Shown piece by piece: positions 9,150 to 17,805 of a stretch of DNA of 64,000 nucleotides. The notes under the pieces are model-generated. The model was given only the letters and a program-made list of their open reading frames with translations, had not been told where the DNA came from and ran no database searches. Within the stretch, counting starts at the first letter, position 1. The number at the start of each line of letters is the position of its first letter. Made by a program: the position numbers and the translations under genes. Source of the stretch: Bacillota bacterium (GTDB lineage Bacteria > Bacillota > Clostridia > Lachnospirales > Lachnospiraceae); contig JAEYGZ010000019.1 in assembly GCA_023409535.1 (NCBI GenBank), positions 46,647-110,646 of the forward strand, written 5' to 3'.

Positions 9150-10337
9150 TTATTTTACAAGCGTATATTCAAGGTCTGTCCAATTTATAATATCCGCTGC
9201 TTCAGCATCTGCATTTGCCGTATCTATGATACCGAAGGGGCCCCATATTCTATTCGGAACTTCCTGTCCGGCCATAGCTCTGAACGCAACATTCAAGGCT
9301 ACCTTTCCAAGATAGTACGAATACTGGTTACAGGTACAGCTGATTTCGCCTTTTTTAATTGATTCAATTGCCTCTTTTGTTCCGTCAACACCACCAACCA
9401 ATATTTGTCCAACCTTATCGGCTGCTTTTATGGATTCGATTGAGCCTAATGCCATAGTATCATTGTTACAAAAAATTGCTTTTAAATCCGGATGAGCTTT
9501 CAATAAGGTATCTGTTACATCCTTTGCTTTCGCTCTGTCCCAGTCGGCATTCTGTATATCAACCAATTTCATATTACTTTGCGGATTCTCCTCAATATAA
9601 GCTTTAAATCCTGCCGTACGGTCACGGGCGGAAGGATTATTTGCAATTCCCATGATAATTGCTACTTCTCCGCCTTCATCACTAATCTTTTCATCAAAAT
9701 ACTGAGCAACTGCCTTTCCCGATGCATAGGAACTGAGTCCCACAAAATTAGGCACATAGGGATTACTATCATATGCTACGGACAGAGTAACGACAGGGAT
9801 GCCTGCATCCTGGGCAGCTTCAATCCCGGGAACCAGATTGGAATCGGAAATAGGACCACATACGATTACGTCATATTTCTTATTTACCATGTCATTCATG
9901 ATAGCCAGCTGACCTTCCTGATCGGTTTCCGTCTGGCCTGCACGGATATCAACGGTTATCTTATAACCCTCGCTTTTTAATCTGTCGACTTCCTCATTGA
10001 TACCATTATACATAGAAACCCAATATTCATTTTCCAGAGATTTCATAATAAATCCAACCTTGACCTCTTTATCAGGGATCGGACACGGACCGATAATATC
10101 TTTTATCTCCTGGAAAAAATATGCTCCGCCAGGGAAGCTCGGATCATTTGTCTGCTTCTCTACAGAACTGAAATCAAATTGAGTCACCAGATCCGAAACA
10201 GCCTTTGTCACCTCCGCAGCAGACGTCGGAGCTGCTGTCACAGTCTCATTTGATTTTTCATCGGATGATTTGCTACACCCAGCCAATAAGCCCATAAACA
10301 TTGAAATACAAATTAATGCTGCCAATAACTTTTTCAT
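9150..10337 (-). CDS. sugar ABC transporter substrate-binding lipoprotein
   Basis: Periplasmic-binding-protein type I (ribose/galactose-like) solute receptor, 395 aa, anchored as a lipoprotein. The signal peptide ends in lipobox L18-A19-G20-C21, followed by a Ser/Thr/Glu-rich linker, then KVGFIMKSLENEYWVSMYNG, the usual first strand and binding helix of Peripla_BP_4 proteins. Later motifs include IFCNNDTMALG and VGGVDGTKEA, typical hinge-side segments. AGGAGG lies 8 nt before the ATG. It is the first gene of the importer set; a CAATTGTATAT sequence near the end of the preceding gene resembles the motif shared by the three island promoters. Confidence 0.94.
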   Translation of the reverse strand: MKKLLAALICISMFMGLLAGCSKSSDEKSNETVTAAPTSAAEVTKAVSDLVTQFDFSSVEKQTNDPSFPGGAYFFQEIKDIIGPCPIPDKEVKVGFIMKSLENEYWVSMYNGINEEVDRLKSEGYKITVDIRAGQTETDQEGQLAIMNDMVNKKYDVIVCGPISDSNLVPGIEAAQDAGIPVVTLSVAYDSNPYVPNFVGLSSYASGKAVAQYFDEKISDEGGEVAIIMGIANNPSARDRTAGFKAYIEENPQSNMKLVDIQNADWDRAKAKDVTDTLLKAHPDLKAIFCNNDTMALGSIESIKAADKVGQILVGGVDGTKEAIESIKKGEISCTCNQYSYYLGKVALNVAFRAMAGQEVPNRIWGPFGIIDTANADAEAADIINWTDLEYTLVK

Positions 10338-10436
10338 TTCAATACCCTCCTAGTAATTTTTCATTATATAAAACTGAATATTTATACTTCATAAAACGTG
10401 CACTTATTTTATTCCGTATAAATTTCAATTGTATAT

Positions 10437-11615
10437 CTATATAACATTCTTTTCTTTCATTCGCTGTATCTCTGCTTCAGAAAAGCCAAGCTGTTGATAT
10501 ATCTCTTCATTATGCTCTCCCAGATTCGGGGGTCCAAGGGTCAGTGCAGGCGGCGTATCGGATAAATCAACCGGAAACCCCTGTACCGGAATCTTTCCTA
10601 TTCCTTTCACCGGTACTTCAATAATCTGATTATTACTTTGCACCTGCGGTAATCTTATAAAATCGGAAATCGATAATACCGGTGCGCTGGGAATTCCCAA
10701 TGCATTGAGTTCATTCACAATATCCTCCCTGTTTTTTGTCTGAACCCATTCCTGAACATAGGCATTCACTTCCGTATAATGTTTAAAACGGTCATTATTG
10801 GTTAAAAATCTGGGATCACTGATCAAATCCTTCCTGCCAATATGCTCCGCAAGGCGTTCCCAATGACTTTGCATAGCTGCAATAACATACACATAATCGT
10901 CTTTTGCCTTGAAGCATCCGACAGGAGCAGTATTTTTATCCAGATTACCCGTACGTGTTCTTGTCTTATGTAAAACGATATCTTCCGGGACTGCATCAAC
11001 TAAGATGGACATTGCTGAATTCAATAAAGATGCTTCCACTTTCTGCCCGACACCCGTCTTTTCTCTTGCAATCAAAGCCATTGAAGTCGCAAAGGCCGCG
11101 TATGCAGCTGTGATATAGTCAATAACAAAAGAACCGGCTAAATAAGGCTCTCCTTCCGGTGATCCCGTCATATTCATCAGACCGCCCATCGCCTGCAGAA
11201 TATAATCAAAGCCGGGATACCCCGCCATTGGGCCGTTCTGTCCAAATCCGGATATTGATACCAAAATCGCCCTTGGATTCAGTTGATGAATCGTGTCCCA
11301 GTTAAAACCCATCTTTTCAAAGGTACCCGGTTTAAAATTCTGGATAATAACATCTGCATCCTGAAACAGTCTTGTCAGAATTTCTTTCGCTTCCTCACTT
11401 CGAAACTGCAGAGTAATCGACTTTTTATTTCTGTTCATAACCATATTATAAAAGCCAAACCCGTTGATTGAAGGTTCAAAATGCCTGTTTGGTTCTCCGT
11501 CCGGTGTCTCAACTTTTATTACCTCCGCACCCATATCACCTAATAATTCTCCGCAATATGGACCGGATATATATCTTGATAAATCTATTACCCGTATTCC
11601 ATCTAATGCTTGCAT
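10437..11615 (-). CDS. family III (CaiB/BaiF) CoA-transferase
   Basis: Second family III CoA-transferase of the unit, 392 aa. It has the same N-terminal GIRVIDLSRYISGPYCGEL segment as its paralogue at 3656-4843, the NFKPGTF motif and a SFVIDY segment with the catalytic aspartate (D166). AAAGGAG lies upstream of ATG 11615. It directly follows the ThDP-dependent enzyme, an arrangement that recalls formyl-CoA transferase beside oxalyl-CoA decarboxylase or 2-hydroxyacyl-CoA lyase, although the ThDP enzyme here is more acetolactate-synthase-like. About 100 nt separate it from the binding-protein gene. Confidence 0.93.
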   Translation of the reverse strand: MQALDGIRVIDLSRYISGPYCGELLGDMGAEVIKVETPDGEPNRHFEPSINGFGFYNMVMNRNKKSITLQFRSEEAKEILTRLFQDADVIIQNFKPGTFEKMGFNWDTIHQLNPRAILVSISGFGQNGPMAGYPGFDYILQAMGGLMNMTGSPEGEPYLAGSFVIDYITAAYAAFATSMALIAREKTGVGQKVEASLLNSAMSILVDAVPEDIVLHKTRTRTGNLDKNTAPVGCFKAKDDYVYVIAAMQSHWERLAEHIGRKDLISDPRFLTNNDRFKHYTEVNAYVQEWVQTKNREDIVNELNALGIPSAPVLSISDFIRLPQVQSNNQIIEVPVKGIGKIPVQGFPVDLSDTPPALTLGPPNLGEHNEEIYQQLGFSEAEIQRMKEKNVI

Positions 11616-11654
11616 ATGATTTCTCCTTTATGTGGGCAACATACCAAAGCTAAT

Positions 11655-13313
11655 TTAGATTGCTTCCGGCCATACTGTAAAATTACCATCCAGCTTGACT
11701 TCGATCATATATGGTTTACCGCTGGCCCTGGCTGCAGCAAAGGCATCCTTTAATTCGCTGGCCTTTCTGATAACCATACCGTCAAGCCCCAGAACTTCGG
11801 CAACCTTTACATAATCAATATCCGGGAAATCAACTCCGGTATATCTGCCTTCCCCCATTTTGAATAATTCTTCCTGTTTGATATTACCGTAGGCGGAATC
11901 ATTAACAAGAAGTACAATGATCGGCAAACCTTCTCTTCCGATCGTTTCAAGGTCTCCGAGCGTCATACCCAGAGATCCGTCTCCCAGCAATGCAATAACC
12001 TCCTTATCAGGATAGGCTTCCTTACAACCTAAGGCAGCACCTAATGCAAATCCCATGTTTCCGAAATTAACGGGTTTCATATAAGTGGTTCCTTTCGGGA
12101 AGTTAGTCAAATGGGTCCACGCTCCCGGATTTCCGGCATCCACCACAAACACGCTGTTTTCTTTTAATAATTTCCCAAGCTCCATATGTAAAGCAATCGG
12201 AGGAACCGGTGTTGCATTAACATCCATGATAGGTCCCTGGAGAACATTCTTCCTCCACTCTTCCTTCTTGTCAAAAACATAATCCCTATAGGAAGAATTC
12301 CCTTTATGTTGCTCCTTCTTCAAAGCATTGATCAGTTTCCTCAAAGAGGCTTTTGCATCGCCGACAACACCGGTTGCTACAGGATAATGTCTTCCGATAT
12401 TTTCAGGAATAATATCAAACTGGATCACATTCTTTGCTTTAATTTCCCATCTGTTCGTGCTGATAGCCGTAAGAGTCGACCCTATTACTACCACACAGTC
12501 CGCTTCCTCAATTGCCGCTTTTGTCACATTGCTTCCATGTCTGGAACGGGGTCCGACCAAATTAGCAAAGCTGCTTTCAATCGCACCAATGCCGTTATAG
12601 GTACATACAATCGGAGCACATAGAATACTTGACAGTTCTTTTACCTCTTCTGCAGCTTTTGCTATTTTAACGCCGTTTCCAATCCAAAGACATATTTTTT
12701 TGTTCGCCCTGATTACATCCAGCGCTTTATCAATCGAGCTGTCGCATGCAATGCTTTCCGGCATGACACAATAACTGTCCGGATTCTCATAGTGATATTC
12801 CGCCTCCTGGTTTTCCACAACATCACGGTACAGATCTACAACGACAGGACCGGGTCTTCCCGTTTTTGCAACCCTGTAAGCTTCTCTCATAGCCCATTGA
12901 ACAGCAGAAGCATCTCTTACCGGTATATATTTTTTGCAAATGCTTTGGAACAAAAGCTCGTGATCACTTTCCTGTGCGTCGCCCTTGCCTGCATCCGGAA
13001 GCTTGTTCTGGAACACAAGTGCAATGACCGGGCTTGAATCTCTTAAAGCACCGCCCAGTCCGGTAATCAGATTGGTAGCTCCAGGTCCGGTGGTGGCAAG
13101 GCATATTCCGGGTTCTCCGGTCATTCTGCCCCATCCGTCCGCTGCACAGGCTGCTCCGTTTTCATGTCTTGTATGTACAAATTTTATATTTGTATCAATT
13201 AACGGGTCAGTTACATATAAGGTCTGCCCACCAGGAACACCAAAAACAACTTTTGCATTAAATTCTTCCAATACTTTAACAACAAGCTCTCCTCCACGTA
13301 ATAAGTTATTCAT
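11655..13313 (-). CDS. thiamine diphosphate-dependent enzyme, acetolactate synthase-like
   Basis: ThDP-dependent lyase/ligase/decarboxylase, 552 aa, with the three-domain layout of the acetolactate synthase superfamily. The catalytic glutamate is visible in TRHENGAACAADG (E51), the Mg-ThDP motif starts at GDGSLGMT (about 444-447) and closes at ND (471-472). I chose ATG 13313, 6 nt after GGAGGAAG; the upstream ATG lies before the ribosome binding site. It is the first gene of its unit, 35 nt after a strong promoter. Candidate reactions are 2-hydroxyacyl-CoA lyase, 2-oxoacid decarboxylase or a sugar-derived C-C cleavage; there is no small regulatory ilvH-like subunit beside it, so a biosynthetic acetolactate synthase role is unlikely. 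Confidence 0.85.
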   Translation of the reverse strand: MNNLLRGGELVVKVLEEFNAKVVFGVPGGQTLYVTDPLIDTNIKFVHTRHENGAACAADGWGRMTGEPGICLATTGPGATNLITGLGGALRDSSPVIALVFQNKLPDAGKGDAQESDHELLFQSICKKYIPVRDASAVQWAMREAYRVAKTGRPGPVVVDLYRDVVENQEAEYHYENPDSYCVMPESIACDSSIDKALDVIRANKKICLWIGNGVKIAKAAEEVKELSSILCAPIVCTYNGIGAIESSFANLVGPRSRHGSNVTKAAIEEADCVVVIGSTLTAISTNRWEIKAKNVIQFDIIPENIGRHYPVATGVVGDAKASLRKLINALKKEQHKGNSSYRDYVFDKKEEWRKNVLQGPIMDVNATPVPPIALHMELGKLLKENSVFVVDAGNPGAWTHLTNFPKGTTYMKPVNFGNMGFALGAALGCKEAYPDKEVIALLGDGSLGMTLGDLETIGREGLPIIVLLVNDSAYGNIKQEELFKMGEGRYTGVDFPDIDYVKVAEVLGLDGMVIRKASELKDAFAAARASGKPYMIEVKLDGNFTVWPEAI

Positions 13314-13338
13314 TTTGTACTTCCTCCATTTCATTTTT

Positions 13339-13347
13339 AATACAATT
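13339..13347 (-). promoter_or_regulatory. candidate regulator site AATTGTATT
   Basis: The 9-mer AATTGTATT, read on the minus strand, begins right after the -10 box of the promoter at 13348-13376. The same 9-mer occurs in the promoters at 15.9 kb and 25.15 kb. Likely operator half-site for the neighbouring GntR protein; this is inference. Confidence 0.4.
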
Positions 13348-13376
13348 ATAATACTATTTTAACAAGATTTTGTCAA
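13348..13376 (-). promoter_or_regulatory. sigma-A promoter of the ThDP/ABC/CoA unit
   Basis: TTGACA, 17-bp spacer, TATTAT on the minus strand, ending 35 nt before the start codon of the ThDP enzyme gene. It lies just downstream of a terminator, so it starts a new unit. Confidence 0.75.
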
Positions 13377-13395
13377 TATTATTTTTTATGAATAA

Positions 13396-13443
13396 AAAAT
13401 GTCTTATAATAATATTAAATATAATATAATTATAAGACATTTT
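13396..13443 (-). terminator. rho-independent terminator after the FGGY kinase gene
   Basis: Perfect inverted repeat with 15-nt A/T-rich arms (core AATGTCTTATAAT) and an 18-nt loop, followed on the minus strand by six U and more U-rich sequence. It lies 30 nt after the kinase stop and separates the regulator-kinase unit from the ThDP unit. Confidence 0.75.
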
Positions 13444-13473
13444 GTATTAACTATATAACTGATATAATAATGA

Positions 13474-14907
13474 CTAGTATAGCTCGGCTATTTTATCATG
13501 CAGCTCCATATATCTCCGATATAACGAATCATAGCTTTCTTTTAATTCAGGCCTCGCATGGAACATTTTCTTCATACCTATTTTGGGTAAGGTGTCTAAT
13601 TTAGTTCCTGTTGCAAGCATGACGAGAAGACATGCGCCGATCATTGATGCTTCCCCTATGGAAGAACGTGCGATATCCACACCTGTGATATCTGCTTTCA
13701 TCTGAAGCCATAAATCGCTTTTGGAACCTCCGCCGATGGCAATGATCCGGTTAAACTTAACGCCTGCCTTCCGGCCCAGTTCTGCGCATCTTCTGATCGT
13801 ATATCCGTTTGATTCCATCGCAGCCCGGAACAGGTTTTCCGCTTTATGACGGTGTTCCAGTCCTATTATCGTACCTCTCATCTGTGGAGTCCAGAACGGA
13901 GTCCTTTCCCCTGCAAGAGTCGGTAGAAAAATGACGCCATCGCTGCCGGCCTGCACTGTTTCGGCAAGTTCGTCCATCTGTCCGATATCCGAGCTTTTAT
14001 TCATGATTTGTTTCAGCATCCAGTCCAGGGTTCCTCCGTACATTCCCATGGGGCCACCGATTAACCATAATCCCGGAAACACATGCGGATTTACAATCAG
14101 CGATTTTGTTGTATCGAGGGATAGCTTGTCCTCTACCATAAAGAAGACATCCGTTGTTCCCATTACGCTTACTGCCAAGCCCGCTTCAATAGCACCTGCA
14201 CCGAGAATTCCCGTTGAACCGTCCACGCTTCCCGCAGCTACCGGCGTGCTTCTGGAAATACCTATTCCTACTGAAATATCTTCCCGTACCTTTCCAACAA
14301 TTTCATACGGATACATTAATCCAGCCAATTTTATACTGTCTAATCCGGCATAATCGAGAATATCCTGGCTCCAGGTCTTCTTCTTAATGTCATACAGCAT
14401 GGTATAACAGGCACTTGTATGATCAATGGCCGCCATTCCGGTCAATTTCATATTGATAAAGTCTTTCAGAGATAGGAACCATCTCATTTTATCGTATCTC
14501 TCTTTATGCTTCCTTTTTAATTGCAGAAGCTTAAATACGGACAACTCCGAACTGATGCATCGGCCGCTGACCGGATAAATGATATCATCCGAAAATTTTG
14601 ACCTGAATTCATCACATTCCTCCTTGCATTGGTGCATATAGGTATAACATGGAGTTACGGCATTACCGCGTTCATCCACGCCAACCCAGCCCAGAAGCGC
14701 GGATACCGCAATACCTTCTATCTCAGCAGGATATGACTCTGTGACTGCCTTCATCATTTGATATACCTTTTGCCACTCATCTTCCGCATCAAAACAAACA
14801 TCCGCGCTGCGCCTGAATACTTTTGAATTTGCTATTTCCAGCTTTTCATTGATAATTGCTGCACGTAATGAGCTAGTTCCTATGTCGATTATCAAGTAGT
14901 CTTTCAT
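13474..14907 (-). CDS. FGGY-family carbohydrate kinase (xylulokinase/gluconokinase-like)
   Basis: ATP-dependent sugar kinase of the FGGY family, 477 aa. N-terminal IIDIGTSSLRA is the first phosphate-binding loop, SVDGSTGILGAG near the middle includes the likely catalytic aspartate, and the C-terminal lobe has IAIGGGSKSDLWLQMKADITG, the family signature. I chose ATG 14907 with GGAGG 5 nt upstream; the ATG at 14919 is part of the ribosome binding site. It is transcribed after the GntR regulator gene and ends at a terminator. It probably phosphorylates the substrate brought in by the ribose-type importer; the sugar cannot be named. Confidence 0.93.
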   Translation of the reverse strand: MKDYLIIDIGTSSLRAAIINEKLEIANSKVFRRSADVCFDAEDEWQKVYQMMKAVTESYPAEIEGIAVSALLGWVGVDERGNAVTPCYTYMHQCKEECDEFRSKFSDDIIYPVSGRCISSELSVFKLLQLKRKHKERYDKMRWFLSLKDFINMKLTGMAAIDHTSACYTMLYDIKKKTWSQDILDYAGLDSIKLAGLMYPYEIVGKVREDISVGIGISRSTPVAAGSVDGSTGILGAGAIEAGLAVSVMGTTDVFFMVEDKLSLDTTKSLIVNPHVFPGLWLIGGPMGMYGGTLDWMLKQIMNKSSDIGQMDELAETVQAGSDGVIFLPTLAGERTPFWTPQMRGTIIGLEHRHKAENLFRAAMESNGYTIRRCAELGRKAGVKFNRIIAIGGGSKSDLWLQMKADITGVDIARSSIGEASMIGACLLVMLATGTKLDTLPKIGMKKMFHARPELKESYDSLYRRYMELHDKIAELY

Positions 14908-14964
14908 CTGTTCCTCCATTACGGTGTATGGATCGATAAAACATCTGCTGCATTCATTTTTCAG

Positions 14965-15687
14965 CTATCTGTTTAACGTCATTGACAGCTCGTACCGGTC
15001 GGAAACATAATAGCTTTCTGAGTATTCTATACATTCGTTCGTATCCAAATAAGTAGTACGATTGACCTTCAGCATGCAGGTCAGATCATTTAGCTCCAGC
15101 AACGCTGCGATCTTATAATTTGACATACAAGCATGAATCGTCTGCTTGGCATATGATATTTTAAGCCCGTAATCCTTTTCTATTGTTTCATAAAGTGACA
15201 CCTTAGCCAGCTTTTTTTCATCCAAATCCGGACATAATGCCACCGGCAGAAATATTTTCTGATAACACAGAGGACTGCTGTTTGCATAACGCAGCCTTTC
15301 AATTTTATACAGGTCATTATCAACAGCCAAATGTAATTTCTGCGCCAGATTATTATCTGCTTTTATTATTTCTGCATTCAATATATAGGAAAAACACATA
15401 ATTCCAGCCTGTGTCAGTTCCTCATGAAGACCTCCCAGATGGTTCAGGCTCCTGGGTACAGGCGTACTTTTTACTCTGGCCGTCATACCAAAACCCCGTT
15501 CCAATATGTTCTCATTGATCAATTCATTAATCGCCCTGCGTATTGTTACGCGGCTGGATTGATATTCTTCACATAAACTGCTTTCCGTGGGAAGCACATC
15601 CCCCGCCTTATACTGACTGCTGAAAATTTTTTCCTTGATATCCTCCTTGATAACGAAATAAAGAGGTCTCGATTTCTTATTATTCAT
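14965..15687 (-). CDS. GntR/HutC-family transcriptional regulator with UTRA domain
   Basis: DNA-binding repressor-type regulator of 240 aa. Residues 1-75 form the winged helix of GntR proteins (YKAGDVLPTESSLCEEY, SRVTIRRAINELINENILERG); residues about 95-235 are the ligand-binding UTRA domain (YKIERLRYANSSPLCYQKIFLP). The start at 15687 lies inside a 6-codon upstream reading frame (ATG at 15700, MNKKYE) that has the better-spaced GGAGGAG, so translation may be coupled to it. Located between the two catabolic units, it is the obvious local regulator; its own promoter has a palindrome in the spacer, suggesting autoregulation. Confidence 0.92.
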   Translation of the reverse strand: MNNKKSRPLYFVIKEDIKEKIFSSQYKAGDVLPTESSLCEEYQSSRVTIRRAINELINENILERGFGMTARVKSTPVPRSLNHLGGLHEELTQAGIMCFSYILNAEIIKADNNLAQKLHLAVDNDLYKIERLRYANSSPLCYQKIFLPVALCPDLDEKKLAKVSLYETIEKDYGLKISYAKQTIHACMSNYKIAALLELNDLTCMLKVNRTTYLDTNECIEYSESYYVSDRYELSMTLNR

Positions 15688-15921
15688 ATTTTTTATTCAT
15701 ACCTTCTCTCCTCCTATACTATTAGGAAAATACTGCCATAAGCTGTATTTTGACTGCAGACACAACACTTACTTTATATAACATATAACCTTTACTCGAT
15801 TGAAATCCAGGACAGCTTTCCGTATGCAACGTCCTTCGAAATATGTTGAAATAATTTAAGAGAACCTTATAGACAATAAGTCCAATATAGTTACACAAAT
15901 AATGTTATGCTTTTGTATATA

Positions 15922-15950
15922 ATATTAACTCAATTGTATTACAATGTCAA
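15922..15950 (-). promoter_or_regulatory. sigma-A promoter of the GntR regulator gene
   Basis: TTGACA, 17-bp spacer, TAATAT on the minus strand. The -35 box directly follows the inverted repeat that closes the preceding operon. The spacer holds a 13-bp palindrome. Confidence 0.75.
15933..15945. promoter_or_regulatory. palindromic operator candidate ATTGTATTACAAT
   Basis: Perfect 6-1-6 palindrome lying within the -35/-10 spacer of the GntR promoter, a position where a bound repressor would block RNA polymerase. Its left part is the AATTGTATT sequence found in the other two island promoters. Assignment to the GntR protein is inference. Confidence 0.5.
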
Positions 15951-15951
15951 T

Positions 15952-16031
15952 AAGGGGCTGTCGCAAAACAGCGATACGATAATGCACCAACTTCTATCGA
16001 TATGCACATCGGACTACTTTGCAACAGCCTT
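15952..16031. repeat. 80-nt imperfect inverted-repeat element
   Basis: The ends GGGGCTGTCGCAAAAC and TTTGCAACAGCC form a long-range inverted repeat of about 14 nt with a 50-nt interior that has weaker pairing. It may act as the terminator of the 4-hydroxybutyrate operon, or be a small non-autonomous insertion remnant. A hairpin with a similar TGTTGYAAAA core lies at 43701-43750. Confidence 0.45.
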
Positions 16032-16154
16032 TGTATCAGCCTCTTTCATAATATAGGATATCAGAAGATGCTCTTTATCTCCTGATAAAAGGCTCTGGTT
16101 TCGCACCGCCTGCCAAGATCGCAAAAAGTATCGCAATCGGCGGGTAAATTCTAC

Positions 16155-17000
16155 TTATCCATAATCAAAGAACCCTCTGCCTGATTTTTTACCAAGCCAT
16201 CCCGCGCGAACCATTTTCTTCAATAACGGATGGGGTCTGTATTTCGGGTCAGATGTCTCTTGATATATCACTTCCATGATTGCAAGTACAACATCATTAC
16301 CAATCAGGTCAGATAACGCCAATGGCCCCATCGGATGGGAAGCTCCTAATTTCATGGCCATATCAATGTCTTCAGCAGTTGCAACTCCGTCCGCAAGAAC
16401 ACCAATTGCCTCATTAATCATGGGAATCAGGATACGGTTTACAATAAACCCGGAATTCTCCTTCGCTTTTACTGGAACCTTTCCGATTCCATCGGCAATT
16501 TCGACTACCCTCTCTATATGCTCCTCTTTTGAATGCGCTCCTCCAACTACCTCAACCAATTGCATAACAGCCGCCGGATTAAAAAAATGCATTCCTACCA
16601 GTCTGGTCTTATCCTTCAGGCAACCTGCTATTTCCGTAATTGATATGGAAGAGGTATTGGTAGCCAATATTGCATCTTCCGGGATAATCTGCTCCAGCTG
16701 TTTGAAAATGTTATGTTTAGCCTGTAGATTCTCATAAACAGCCTCCAATACAAGCATGCATCCTTCAGCATCCTCCAAACTGCCCGAGGGAGTTATGTTT
16801 TCAAGAATTTCCTGCTTTTCTTCTTCACTGATCTTTTGTTTCTGGCAAAGCCGTAAAAGACCGGCTTCAATTTTCGCCTTACCCTTCTCTGCAAATTCCT
16901 GGTCTGTATCACACAGAACAACTTTCCATCCCTTTGATGCAAATACCTGGGCTATGGAAGCTCCCATGGTACCTGCACCGACAACACACATTTTCTTCAT
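16155..17000 (-). CDS. hbd: 3-hydroxybutyryl-CoA dehydrogenase
   Basis: NAD(P)-dependent L-3-hydroxyacyl-CoA dehydrogenase, 281 aa, the standard clostridial length. The dinucleotide-binding motif GAGTMGASIAQ is at residues 8-18, and GMHFFNPAAVMQLVE holds the catalytic histidine (H138). It interconverts acetoacetyl-CoA and 3-hydroxybutyryl-CoA, acting with the thiolase and crotonase just upstream. Last gene of the 4-hydroxybutyrate operon, 9 nt after the crotonase. Confidence 0.96.
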   Translation of the reverse strand: MKKMCVVGAGTMGASIAQVFASKGWKVVLCDTDQEFAEKGKAKIEAGLLRLCQKQKISEEEKQEILENITPSGSLEDAEGCMLVLEAVYENLQAKHNIFKQLEQIIPEDAILATNTSSISITEIAGCLKDKTRLVGMHFFNPAAVMQLVEVVGGAHSKEEHIERVVEIADGIGKVPVKAKENSGFIVNRILIPMINEAIGVLADGVATAEDIDMAMKLGASHPMGPLALSDLIGNDVVLAIMEVIYQETSDPKYRPHPLLKKMVRAGWLGKKSGRGFFDYG

Positions 17001-17009
17001 ATGAGACTC

Positions 17010-17795
17010 CTACCTATTCTTAAACTGAGGTCCTTTCCGTCTGTTATTAAATGCAGACAGCCCTTCCTGTTTATCCTTTGTGGCAAATAGCATGCCAAAA
17101 TACTGTTCCTCTATCTCAACAGCACTCTTAACATCCTGCTGTAAGCCCAGATTCATGGATTTTTTTGCGTTCCTTACTCCAATCGGTGCATTTGCGCTTA
17201 TTACCTCTGCAAGTTTGTATACTCGATCCATTAATTCTTCCTGCGGACATATTTCACTTACTATTCCTAATCGTAAAGCTTCCGCAGCATCAATGCGTTT
17301 CCCTGTAAAAACCAGCTCTGCCGCTCTTGAATAGCCAAGCAGCCGGGGCAGTCTCTGCGTTCCTCCAAAGCCGGGCATAATTCCAAGAGTTACTTCCGGA
17401 ACGCCAAAAAATACATTTTCCGAAGCAATACGTATGTCACAGCTTAGCGCCAGCTCCAAACCTCCGCCTAATGCATAGCCGTTGACTGCCGCAATAACCG
17501 GCATCGGCATTTGCTGCAGCTTCATAAACACTTCATTTCCTTTTTTTGATAATGCCGCACCTTCAAGTACATCCATCGGTTCCATAATTTTGGTATCCGC
17601 ACCTGCTGCAAAAGCTTTTTCACCATCACCGGTTACAATGATGCATCTGATATCCTCCTGATCATTTATTTCATCCAAACTACGGCTAAACTCATCCAGC
17701 ATCACCATATTAAGTGCATTCAGCTGTTTCGGCCTGTATAGCATAATTGTGGCAATGTATCCCGAAATTTTTAACTTGATATTTTTGTAATCCAT
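17010..17795 (-). CDS. crt: enoyl-CoA hydratase (crotonase)
   Basis: Crotonase of 261 aa that hydrates crotonyl-CoA to 3-hydroxybutyryl-CoA or the reverse. The oxyanion-hole segments AAGADTKIM and NGYALGGGLELAL and the two catalytic glutamates E114 and E134 with the usual 20-residue spacing are visible, as is GGTQRLPRL. I chose ATG 17795 because AGGAGG lies just upstream; a longer reading to 17837 would overlap the thiolase. It links the crotonyl-CoA formed by the 4-hydroxybutyryl-CoA dehydratase to the thiolase branch. Confidence 0.95.
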   Translation of the reverse strand: MDYKNIKLKISGYIATIMLYRPKQLNALNMVMLDEFSRSLDEINDQEDIRCIIVTGDGEKAFAAGADTKIMEPMDVLEGAALSKKGNEVFMKLQQMPMPVIAAVNGYALGGGLELALSCDIRIASENVFFGVPEVTLGIMPGFGGTQRLPRLLGYSRAAELVFTGKRIDAAEALRLGIVSEICPQEELMDRVYKLAEVISANAPIGVRNAKKSMNLGLQQDVKSAVEIEEQYFGMLFATKDKQEGLSAFNNRRKGPQFKNR

Positions 17796-17805
17796 AAACC
17801 GCCTC

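Larger units (their letters stand above)
15688..16154 (-). other. gene-free stretch: leader of the GntR gene and element before it
   Basis: Holds, in the direction of transcription, a partly hairpin-forming tail after the hbd gene (CCGCC/GGCGG pairing near 16110-16145), a roughly 80-nt imperfect inverted repeat (15952-16031), the GntR promoter (15922-15950) and a long leader of about 220 nt. I see no other gene. Confidence 0.6.

Noticed and set aside
10437..13313. Oxalate degradation (frc-oxc)
   Set aside because: The ThDP enzyme lacks the typical oxalyl-CoA decarboxylase N-terminal sequence and is closer to acetolactate synthase; oxalate transport genes are absent.
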